Source: Aquatica leii (taxonomy: Eukaryota > Arthropoda > Insecta > Coleoptera > Lampyridae). Taken from it: a stretch of 64,000 bases of DNA. The stretch's first letter is position 1. Every line of letters begins with the position of its first letter. Both the position numbers and the translations under genes were made by a program. A model generated the notes under the pieces. It made no database searches and was not told the DNA's origin. It worked only from the letters and a program-made list of their open reading frames with translations. Positions 1 through 11,500 of this stretch are shown one piece after another. The stretch spans positions 38,385,117-38,449,116 of the forward strand of contig CM069436.1 of NCBI GenBank assembly GCA_035610365.1, given 5' to 3'.

Positions 1-3000
1 TCTCAAACGTTTCAATAGTATCTGATGCTGTTTTTGGTAGGAAATTTACTGAGAATAGAATTTTTTCTTTTATTACGTCGCTTTCCAGCAAATATGAGCA
101 ATTTTTATCATCCAGATTAATTTCCATATAGTTTTCGTCGGAATGGGATGAATAAAAATATATTTCTTATGTTCTATTTGAAGTTCTGAAGATACCAAAA
201 CTTAAATTTTTGTTTTCTTAATTGTCTTCTTTTTTGTGTTCATAACTTTTTCTGTTGTTTCTATGTTTTCTGTTTTTTTCACATTTTTACTAGGTTTTTT
301 ATTCTTTTTTTTTCATCTCGTTAGATATTATGTTGTTTTCAGGTATATAGTCAAGAAGGTTTTTGTTTACTTTTACGTACAATTTTTCTAGGAGTTCGTA
401 TAAGGAACATTGTTTTATTAAAAAATCGTTAATTACACTTGCCTCAATCTTTACATTGCCAATTTTCTCGTTGACATCAGAATGTAAACCTCCTAAAGGT
501 TTTGAGAACTCACTGATATGTTATTGTTCAATAGCCATCTTTCACGCAAGTACTGGTACTTTGCGCAAACGCGGTTATTAAGAACTTAATTCAAACTTGC
601 AAGAAAGTTTTTAGAAAAACGAAAAGGTTTAATATATATTTATTAATAATATCTAACAAAATTTTATATAGTTGTGTTTTTGTTACAATATATAAAAGAA
701 AAAAATGTATAGGTGAAAGCAAACAAAAGTATAATTTCTAATAACGTAAAAATTTTTTTTATTCTACTAAAAAATGTTTTAGAAAACATTTTTTTAATAT
801 TTCAACGTTTTCCTTGCTGATTCACGGAGAAAAATATTATGCTGAATTTAATCATTACAATTTCATATTTAAAGCATTTGCTTTTTTTTCTAAAATTGAT
901 TCACATTCAACTAAAATTAAACCTACATATTCTAAAACTTAAATTAAATTTCTTATTGCAATCCAAACATGTTTTTATTAAATCATTCATAATTATAATG
1001 ATACAAGTAAAAAGTTTTTGTTAAAATTAAAACTACAAATTGATCAAATTCAACTAATTATTATAAGAAATCATATCAGCGATTAAAGTACGTAATAAAT
1101 TACTACGAAACCACAAGTAGGCATTTCAAGTAATCATATTTATGTTATCACTATTTGTTCCACGCTGGTCTAAAATAAGGTATCAGCAATTTAATTTACG
1201 TTAAGGTTTGCAATATGTGCTAAACTTTTTGCTAAAGCTGTGGCAAAGATAAATTAACGTGTACCGTGACTCCGACAGTTTTTGTTTGGAACTATACGAC
1301 ATGGATCCATCATTTTATAACAAGTTGCTTGCAGCATATAATCTATAACTCACTACATCAATTAGTGAATGATTGGAAACTATCAGAAACTTACAAATAA
1401 GTATTGACTCTGATTTTGAATATTGTTCACTGTCGTTATAAGTTAGAATTATGTCGCAAAGCTTGCACATTGTTTGGCATGTATGACTTAGTTTTTTGCA
1501 ATGAAATGAAATGATCGTGCATTTGCTTTTCTTTTAGAACAAGAAATTGATGTTACATCCCTTGTGTGCCTAACGGAAAATGATTTGTAAATATTTAAGG
1601 AAGGTGAATTTGGGTTGATTGTAAAGTTTAGTAGTTGAAGACTCCTTTGACAGAAAAAAATAACTTTCCAAAAGTTACAAGAAGATTATTTAACTCGGAT
1701 GGTGTAGATTCGACTAATATTCTAAGTGTAACATACTATTAATGCTGATGCGTGTACATATTGGTGTCAAGGACAGTATTATTTTGATCGGTAATATTAC
1801 CAGTAATTATAAATTTTAATGTAATCTAGGATTAAACCCTAAACTGTAGTGATGATAAAATATAACACATTTATTTTAAATTTAGCAAATAAATACGTTT
1901 AAACTATGTGTATATTTACTGAAATCATTCATACCCTGAAGCTGCACAAAAGCAAACATTATGACACAGCGTGCTTAAATTAATACAAAGTGTTATTACT
2001 ATTAAACCTATTTATGATAAAACGCAACAATCAACAGAGATAAGAAAAAGCAGAACTTGTCATAACTATGGTTGTTCTCTACGATCACATTAAGCAACTT
2101 TTGAATGATAAAAGAAAACGATGTTTTCTTAAATTGATATATTATAAAATCTATACAATTCTTTTTCAAAATATTTGTTGTAATAAAATGAAAGCTTTAT
2201 TTAAGCGTACATCGGCTTGACTCAAAGTGGTCACTCTGTTTGCACCGTTTGCACTCTGTATTTGTTTTTAGTTGTGTTCTGACTACTTTATTTATCTGTT
2301 CTTTATTTTATTATCTAACGTTTTTTGGATGTTTTAGTGCATAAACAAATTTATTTGGTAAGTTTTTGGTACCTTGTATTTATTTATAATGTATAAAAAT
2401 CATCATTTATAATTATTAACAATGGTGATTTAAAACCCCATCTCGCGCACATACCTATGCGGTGAATTAAAAATATTTATGTTATGTAAAAAAAAATTTT
2501 TTTACTCAAAAAATTATTTAAGGTTTAAAAGTGTGACGTTATCTCACGACTTTTATCGTCGCGATTCGCAATAAGTCATCCAAAAATCTCAACATGACCG
2601 ATAAGGCACAAAATCGCTAATCTAACTAAGAAACTATAACGTTATCGCATTCTTGGTATTCATAGTTATGATTAGTGTGCGTATTCTCGTAGTTAAAAAT
2701 ACGTCTAGAAATAATTTTGTTTTTATCACATTCCTCTGATGAAATGTAAATGCGAAACGTATAAAAATTCTTAATGAATTAGCAAAACTGACGCGTTTAC
2801 AAATTTTTTTTAAAAAACAATTTAAACAATTTTTAACTGGTTATAATCGATCATCTCTTATGATTTAATCAATAATAGAATCGTCAAAAAGATCAATCAA
2901 TAATTCTTCAAAAGAAGTATCACTTTATCACTTTATCAATTCTTAAATTTAGAAAAATGTCAATTCTGATTACATAGAAATACCAAAATAAGCTTTTCGT

Positions 3001-3290
3001 ATTAACTTTTTATCAACTCTACATGACGATTACCATCTCTTATGTAGTTGCATTGTTTCAGGTGCCACTTAAAAAAATCGGGAAGAAAGTTTAAAAAATT
3101 CGATAAGGAGGGCCAAAGAACGCCGGGATCGAGAAGATAAAAAAATGAAATAATCTAAATTTATTTTATTTGAATATAATTTGGATTATTATTTAAAAAT
3201 ATAGTTTTATGTAATACAAATTTGTATTTTATTTGATAAAGTTATTTTTTATTAAAAATATAATATACATATATAATACATATCCTACAG
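1..3290. other. AT-rich upstream region, only weak coding traces
   Basis: No gene is supported. Two weak traces: (1) minus strand, roughly 150-1, a frame without stops reading hydrophilic residues (for example NYMEINLDDKNCSYLLESD) that may run off the window edge; (2) plus strand 1515-1640, a decayed frame reading LEQEIDVTSLVCLTENDL, stop, then FGLIVKF, which resembles the core of a SAM domain. Both could be ends of old transposons. The rest is AT-rich with short low-complexity runs. Confidence 0.3.
555..581 (+). repeat. Direct repeat copy 1 (TACTTTGCGCAAACGCGG..)
   Basis: A 25-bp identical block beginning TACTTTGCGCAAACGCGG occurs here and again at 3859-3883, with partial identity extending upstream (TTCAC..CA..TACTG). 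Same orientation, 3.3 kb apart. Likely two ends or two copies of an uncharacterised repeat family. Confidence 0.5.
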
Positions 3291-3294
3291 TCAT

Positions 3295-3490
3295 CTAAAA
3301 GGGACGTCCCGTTGCGGATACGCAAGGATGTCCTATAAGGACATCGTAGGGATGCACACACTTGTGACAAAAGAACGTCCCATGAATGTCTCTAGGACGT
3401 ACACAGAACCAAAATGGGATGACTTTGGGACATTCAGTGATCCGCAAAATCATGTCCCCGGGACATTTTTGGGACATCCTTGTGTTTGTT
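3295..3490. repeat. Palindrome-dense GGACRTCC cluster
   Basis: About 190 bp, much more GC-rich than its surroundings, with many copies of GGACGTCC/GGGACATCC-type words in both orientations. Clear palindromes: GGGACGTCCC at 3301-3310, GATGTCCTATAAGGACATC at 3327-3345, ATGTCCCCGGGACAT at 3452-3466. Both strands are open for about 60 codons, as expected of a self-complementary repeat rather than a gene. Probably a degraded transposon end or short non-autonomous element; no target duplication found. Confidence 0.5.
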
Positions 3491-3858
3491 GGGGTACGAA
3501 TTTCATCTTTTAAAAAACTGCAAAAATTATCATTTTAGTAGAATCATATACATTGTCAATACATTAAGTGATTAAGATCTTCAGGCTTAAAATATTTCTT
3601 TTCTCAATGTTTGCTGGTAATCTCGCTTAATAAAAATCAGAAAAAAATGCAATTGCTATTTCTTACTCTTTCTATCAAATTTTTACTTCCGCATCGAGAA
3701 CTTTTTGATGTTATTGTGATTAAGCCTATTTAAATAATTTATTGCTTGTTCATTATCACTTATCAGAATTAATACCATGCAAATTGTTGAATCGTTGAAG
3801 CTTAAAATATAACGCAATTATAATATACAAAATCGACTTCTTTTCACTCAGATACTGA

Positions 3859-3883
3859 TACTTTGCGCAAACGCGGTTATTAA
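3859..3883 (+). repeat. Direct repeat copy 2 (TACTTTGCGCAAACGCGG..)
   Basis: Second copy of the 25-bp block described at 555-581, upstream of the small foldback at 3949. It carries the same partially conserved leader. Confidence 0.5.
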
Positions 3884-3948
3884 TTATATTTCTGGTGATT
3901 TTTTAAATTTCTTAATAAAAAATATAAATTTGCAAAAGGCAACTCAAA

Positions 3949-4084
3949 AAATAATGTACGTTTTCTCGTGGAAAGTATCATAGCATAACTCACTTACATG
4001 CAACACTCGGCCATGCGGCCTCGCGTCACATTAACGTTCGTTATGCTATGCCTTACTTTCGACTCTTCTTACGTAATGTACTAT
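3949..4084. repeat. Short foldback element (imperfect 130-bp hairpin)
   Basis: Near-symmetric inverted repeat: CATAGCATAAC at 3979-3989 pairs perfectly with GTTATGCTATG at 4040-4050. Outer arms also pair imperfectly (GAAAGTA with TACTTTC, and the ATGTACG/CGTAATGTAC flanks). The loop contains a GC-rich core (CGGCCATGCGGCCTCGCG). This looks like a MITE-like foldback repeat, but no target duplication was identified. Confidence 0.5.
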
Positions 4085-4725
4085 TAGTAAAGTTTTTTAA
4101 TTTAGTTTTGCAATGTACTAAAAAAACTGATTATTAAATAATAAAGAGTATGCAGCAAACTTTTTTTCTTAACAGTTTTTCGACACCACAAAAAATGTTT
4201 GAGTTTATAAGTGTTCACAGGAAATTCAAAAACCGACGACATAAAAACAAGTGAAAGAATCTACATCTATTTATTTATATTATATTTTATTATTCACCAA
4301 AATTATTACTTGCGTAGTAGTAATAGTATACAAAATGAACCGAGTGTAAATTCTCTATTTGTATGTAATATGTGGTGTATAAAGAAAAACACTTTCTCGG
4401 CAAAATAAATCACATATGTTTTTGACAGTACAAAGACAGTTAATCTGTTAAACTCTCGTGCTATCGTTATCAACAGCAGTTCATTATCACTTGAATGGTG
4501 TTGTTACAGAAGTTAATAAACTGCGTTATGCATTTATTCAATTAACTATTAAATATAAAAGATGTCATTAAAAACATGTGTTAAACAAGTGTAATGTTTA
4601 AGCGTGATTGCTTAATGTTCTTATATAAGTAAATATAAATAAAGGAACTGACCTATACTAATTAATTAATAACAATGCGATTTTATCAAAATAACTAATC
4701 AATTTATTTAAACAATCAACACAAA

Positions 4726-5587
4726 ATGTGGGTCAAACCCCAAGAAGTTCTTTTGGCTACAGCATTATGGTAATTTAATGACACAAGATGTCTTTAAGTG
4801 ATAATGCTTATTTTAGGGAAACTGAGGAATGCACAAAGTATTTTGTTTTACAACATCGTAAAGGACACGGCAAATCCAGAGGATTGTCGTCTCTACTCGT
4901 TGGAACAATGGACAGTATTTTCGATAGTAAACCACCTCCTTATAGGATATTGCATCAAACACCTACATCTGAAGTTTATTGGCGTATGTTAAATGTTATT
5001 TCGAAGGTATAGATTCGATATTTACTTTTAGAGATAGCGTGTTCTATGACACGACAGGAAATTTTGAAAGATTGGGAATGGTTGTTCAGTAACGTATATG
5101 AAACTTTAAAAACCTTTGATAATGAAGATGATATAACCGAATTTGTTAGTTGTAAAATAGAGTCTATTATCGCAGTGCGACAGGATCCAGATGCTGATGG
5201 TAAGGTCTTTGGTTTTAATAACTAGAACATTAAACCAGGAATTATTTAAAAAAATATATATAGAAACTGTCTTATCAACGTTTATTTAATAAAACAATGA
5301 TTAATACACATGTTTAACTTTAATTGTTATCAAGAAAATTGAAGGTCATATATTTGTGCATTAAAAAATAGAGGACGTTTTATCTATTTTACTAGCAAGT
5401 TATTATTTATTTAATCACAATCAATACCAGTTTATTCATTAAAATTTATCAAAAGTACTTGAATAATGTTTAGAAAAATTTTTTTTGCAGATGAAGATAC
5501 GTCTGCTTTTAGAAGAACTTGCGACAAATTTCACCGTCTGTTTATCATGTCGAAGGATGAAAAATTGGTAAACTATTATTCATGCAG
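4726..5587 (+). CDS. TBC1D9: TBC1D9-like exons 1-4 (N-terminus up to first GRAM)
   Basis: Exon 1 (4726-4769) ends inside a Trp codon. Intron 1 is only 47 bp and intron 2 only 48 bp. Exon 2 (4817-4983) encodes the conserved [15 protein letters not shown] and [11 protein letters not shown] stretches. Exon 3 (5032-5199) encodes [20 protein letters not shown], matching the WEWLEQ region of the vertebrate protein. Exon 4 (5491-5587) encodes [19 protein letters not shown], where the first GRAM domain starts. Donors are GTAATT, GTATGT, GTAAGG and GTATGT. The protein continues across intron 4 into the exon at 24954, which completes a Ser codon and reads [15 protein letters not shown]. Confidence 0.92.
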
Positions 5588-8500
5588 GTATGTTTTTATT
5601 GTTACTTTGTTTGATATTGTTTGTGAAACTCTTATCTATGGAATATTTGCTTTTATTTAGTTCCTATGATTAATTTCTTTTTTCTATGTGGAATTTATGC
5701 ATGAGTTGTTTTGATACAACATTTTTGCTTTAAAGTAGTAATGCTGTTCTAGTTTTTTTTAACGTGAAAGTTAATAAATATATGCAAATGGGATACTTGG
5801 TTTGCTTTACCTACGTAAACGTAAAATATTATTGAGCTAAGATCGTTTACATTGTGATATGTTATCACGTTACGATACGTTAAAATTATTCGATATTTAC
5901 GATGTATACAGTGTGGTCGAGATGTCGTTAAACAGCATGGGGATCTTGAAACTACTGAGTTACGAAAATGTTTAATTCTAACTTAGAATGTTTACAATCG
6001 TTTACGGAAGTTTATTATAGTTTTTAGTTTTCGAAATAAGTTTAAAAAATTGGATTTTGGGAATTTTTCTTTTGAATAATTTATACTACAAATTCTAATC
6101 TATTTGCTACGTTTTTTTAAGTATGCGGTAAGGGAATCAACCGTTGTCAACAATTATCAATGGCAATGTATCTAAGTCATTTTCCAATTCCGTCTGCAGC
6201 AAGTTGAAATATTGTTCAGAATTTAAGTGGTGCCCTAGGTAAAATGCGTATCCGCATGTTAAATCTAAATCTGTGTTTTTAATGATTAACAAAATAATTT
6301 TCTTTTTCCTAATCGTGTTTGTTACCCTGTTGAAAATACCCAGGGAAAGTTAGCCATAACCTTTCATCCATAGATTTCTACCGAGCGCACACCGAACGTA
6401 CGCTTATATATTTAATGTCGAAGATGAATTTCTTGAGAAAATTTCTTAGTAAATCGATAGTATAAATAGTAGAGCACAAAACAATTAAATAATTATGCTA
6501 CAATACTTTTCTTTTAAAATAATTAAATCATAATTTCAATGTAGTCGTTGCGCGTCTTCACCTAAAATTTTTTCTAACTCAAAAAGTATGTTTTTATTTT
6601 GATAATTTTTTTGCAATAAATAAATGGATCTATAATCAACACAAATAATTGAAGGGGCGTTTTTTGTTTAAAAAAAATGATTTAATTTTAAAGTTCAGCT
6701 ATAACTTTTTACCGTATCCGTCACGCGTCTTCGCCTAAAATTATTTCTAACTCAAAAAGTATGTTTTTTATTTTGATAATTTTTTTGCTATAGATGAATG
6801 GATCTATAATCAACACAACATCGGATAATTGGAGGGGTGTTTCTTGTTTAAAGGAAATTATTCAATTTCAAAGTTCAGCTATAACTTTCACCGTATCCGT
6901 CACGCGTCTTCACCTAAAATGATTTCTAACTCAAAAAGTATGTTTTTTATTTTGATATTTTTTTTGTAATAGATTAGTGGATCTATAATCAACACAATAT
7001 CAAATAATTGGAAGGATGTTTTTTGTTTAAAGAAAATTATTCAATTTCAAAGTTCAGCCATAACTTTTCACCGTATCCGTCACACGTCTTCGCTTAAAAT
7101 GATTTCTAATTCAAAAAGTATGTTTTTTTATTTCGATAATTTTTTTGCTATAGATAAATGGATTTATAATCAACACAATATCAAATAATTGGAGGGATGT
7201 TTTTTGTTTAAAGGAAATTCTTCAATTTCCAAGTTCAGCTATAGGTTTTCACCGTATCCGTCATGCGTTTTCGCCTAAAATGATTTCTAACTCAAAAAGT
7301 ATGTTTTTTATTTTGATAATTTTTTTGCAATAGATAAATGGATCTATAATCAACACAATATCAAATAGTTGGAGGGGTGTTTTTTGTTTAAAGGAAATTA
7401 TTTCATTTCAAATGCCATAACGTTGAATAGAATTCTTTTGCAAAGAAAGACATTCTGGACAAAACCATTCTGTTAGGATAATGACAAATTGGTAGATACA
7501 TAATACGTGTAAATCGTTTAGTAACTCAAGGGACTACTGACATATTTACTTCCTAACCGAAGTTACTTAATAAGCGTATTGTTAACAACCATAAAAATTT
7601 CCATTTAAAATTTTAATTTTATATTACATATACGCATGTAAAATTGTTTATAGGTACTACATATTTATTTTCAAAAAATCTAAAATAAATTAACAATAAA
7701 ACTTTCTTTGTAGTCAAATGTTTACCTACAAATGATAAATTTTATCAGAGAAGCATTTTGATGGTCTTTTTTACAGTTTTAAATTATTTAATAAGCGAAC
7801 TAAATTTACTTACTATTTATTTATTTTAAAGGAAAAGTGTTGTAGCAATTATTTAATTGTTTTGTGCTCTACTATTTATACTATCTATTTACTAAGAAAT
7901 TTTCTGAAGAAATTCATCTTTCACATTAAAAATATAAGCGTACGTTCGGTGTGCGCTCTGTAGAAATCTATGGATGAAAAGTTATGGCTAACTTCCCCTG
8001 GGTGTTGAAAATGCCATTGTTGGTTATCAGTTATGATGCTTTCATCAGACCAAATTACAGTAGAAGCTCAATAACGTGAACACAATCTCATATTAGACCC
8101 CACAATTTTATATGCTAGATCGGGTACAAAATAAAAATTTTTTTAGAATGCAAAACGTTTAGGGGAAGTGCGGTAACAGTGTTACCTTTTTTGTTTGTAC
8201 CTGTACATTTATTAATAAGTGATATATTGGATTTTAACAAGGTCCCAGACATTCATTGGGGTCTTGAGCATTTTGTACCTATGAAAAATATTGTTTAGAA
8301 AGTAAGTTTATTATTGAAAAACTGGACATCCAAAATAATTGCATTCAGTGTTAAATACGCAAAGCAACAGTATTACACATTTAATTCGTCACTCTAACGC
8401 ATTTTTTTAGGAATATAGTTTTTAAGATGTTACAAAAATATATAAATTTTTACTTTTATTAAAATAAAACAGAATTCTTGTAAACGAAAATATAAAAAGA

Positions 8501-11500
8501 TAAAACCACTTTGGTGCACAAAGTACCGAAGATAATTGTTAAACAAGAGAATTCTTATATACAGCGTGTCCCAGGATTGATGTTACAAGAGGTGTGCAAA
8601 CATTTTTGAATTTGAATTGGTTTTTTTGTAATTAAGTTCTGAGCAAGAACTATTCCCGTTTCAGATAAACTACTTTTCTCGATTACAGTAGGTTAAAATA
8701 TTAGTAAGAAAAGTTGTTCAAAATAACAAATTATGGTTTTATACAAAATTGCAGAAAGATCTACATACTTTGATTAAACCGTCATTATTTAGATTCAACA
8801 AAAGTATTTATAAAAGATTTTATTTGTAGAACATTATACGACAGAAAAAATATTTATAGTAAATTTATTAACAATAATTGCCACTTTTATCAGCGATATC
8901 GTAATTCTTAAAACAGTGTGACAAAGAAAAAAAACAATAGTAGGCCAACTAAAGACAACCGTTCACTAATCTTTCTGTTAGATTACGATTGATAGCAAGC
9001 TTTAGTTCAAATTTTAATCACTGCTAAATTTATGTTAACATTACAGCAGAGAATGTTGTTTTGTGTTATAGTTCGTTACCAGAAGTGGTGTGGCAATTAA
9101 CGAAAAATTTCTAAGACAAATGGTTACGATGATTTTCTCGTAACTTAATTGCTGGCGACTAACTCAGTTGCATCGGCAAGCGGATCGCAGGTCTGTGCTA
9201 ATTATAACGTAACATTAAAAACTCGTTGAAAACTAGATTAGAGGACGCCGTTTAAATCTATCCAAGGCTGAAAAAGAACAAATGACAACATAAGTTGTAA
9301 CATCAATAGAATAGAAAAATGAATTGAGGTAGATTTACATAAATGCGATCAATTGCTAGTATGTAGGTATACAGTACGTAGATAAAAGAAAATGAGAATA
9401 GCAAATACCATACTTACAATGTATTTTTTTTCTTTTGAAGCATGCGGCTAGCTAGCGGCACCTTTTCCAGAATTCCTTAAAATTCGCTGAAATAAGCAAT
9501 GACATCCATCCGTCCGTTCATACTATCTATGAGAAAAAACCATATGCGCCAAGTTATTTTCTCTATATTCCTAACTAGTTCTTCTATCTGTTTCTTTCTT
9601 AATATATTCCATAATTTACTCCTATTGACATTATCAAACGCTGCTTTTATATCCAGAAATAACGCAAAAACGTTCCCTCTCTTCACTTCCAATTATTTGA
9701 TTACTATCTGTTTCAATATGTATACATTATCTAATGCCCTTCTCCCTTTTCTAAATCTTGCCTGTCAGTCTGGTAAGATCTTTTTTTCATTAATTTGGTT
9801 CTAAATTTGGTTTGAAATAATATCATAGATAAAATCTTTGTTCTGTACCGCACTTATTTCCTTTTCAAGATCATTCTGTTCGGCTAACTCCAATCAAACC
9901 TTCAAAGCTTGATCCTAGTTTTACTATTATTTACTTTTTGTACTTTTAAGTTTCTCTTTAAAATCTTCTTTTTCATTGTCATTGCCATTTGTTCATCTGC
10001 TAGTGCTTTATTAATTTCAAATTCTTTGTTTTGCTGACAGTCCACTGATTCTGGAAACAATGTTTTATTTTATGAAAGTATATAAGAAATAATATGTTAC
10101 GCCAACGTTGTGATACAGTTATTTGTGTTAATATTTGCTAAACAGTATATAAATGTAAAATAGCATTTTTTAAGGTAACCTGTTTTAGTTCTTTGGTTGC
10201 GTTAAAAGGTTGGCACAGTATAGTTTAATAAGCTTTTCCGATAATACAATTTGTGAGCTTTAGAATAATTTGGTTTATCGGCCGGATTAGTGCAATAACG
10301 TTAGGAGACACAAAAATAACAAACATCATTTCATCTTTAATTTTTGCTTCCGCTTCTGGAGGATGGTGTATTGTCCAAAAACGGCTTTTTGGGAAGGTTG
10401 TGTTGCAAAAATTATTTAACTTAAAATTCCCAACAAATTACACCAGGAGAACTATTGTACCTCATGCATTTTTTGTATTTTTTTCTTGATTACCCAATCA
10501 CAAGTTCTTTTAATGTATGTAAGTTTGTTGTATTTGCACAGTTCAATAATGGTAACTGCTATTGGACAATTTTCAAACCAGGAATAGTTTCTTTAATTAA
10601 CTGTTAAACTATGTTTTTTCAGGTAGCATTTTTCAATATAAACTTGTCTCATATGCGTTGTAGAGTTGGTTTTCAGAAAATTCAAATTTTTCTATCGGTT
10701 TTGTCAACTTTTCTTTGAATGGATCAATCAGTTTTGGTTGGGATAACAATTTTTCACCAGTAATTTTCAAAATTGTTGTTTAAGAAATCATTTATACAAT
10801 TTCTTCTCCATCCTTGGAAACAACAACACTTCTTGATGTTATTTCTCTTGTTTTTGATAGAACAAATTGTTGGCAACATAATATTTTTCGAACAACAACA
10901 ATTTTCATAAGTAAAGAAAGTAAAACAAAACATCAAATGAAGAACTACTAAGTTATCGACTACAATTTTTAAAATAAATTAAGGGAAATTTACTATTATG
11001 AAAATTGAAGAACGAAAAATGAAGGCAAAATGGGAGTTTTGTTACATTCATTTTAAAGATTTCGGTAACTTTTATTTGGATTTACAATGAGAAGACCGGA
11101 TAGTATTGAACGAATTTTAATCTCGAATCAAAATTACTTTTTGTTAAGAAAGCTTACATCTTCAATTTCGTTCGAATCTATTTTGTAAAAGTAGAATAAC
11201 AGTATGATTTTATTTGGTGTGCATTTGTGGCGGACGAATGGGGAATTTTCCGACTATATTTTTTTTGCAATTAAAACAATATAATCAATGTTGTAGGTTT
11301 TTATTTATATTTAATAAGTTGATAGTACGAACGGAAACAAGTTATATTAAATATAACCTTCAAATGCATTGTTAATAAATGCACGTGCTTTAAATGTAAT
11401 TTGTGCTAATTATAATAATTTTGTTGTAGATCGTTTCAAATATATTATTTTCAATTATGATATATATTAGTTTTAAGTACTTTTCCGGAACCCGGGAAAC

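Noticed and set aside
6541-7412. CRISPR-like array
   Set aside because: The units are about 180 bp and contiguous with diverged copies, inside a eukaryotic transposon; there are no spacers.
8020-8100. Mariner transposase Asp motif ([10 protein letters not shown]) beside the MULE element
   Set aside because: Only ten residues match and neighbouring sequence gives no further transposase blocks.
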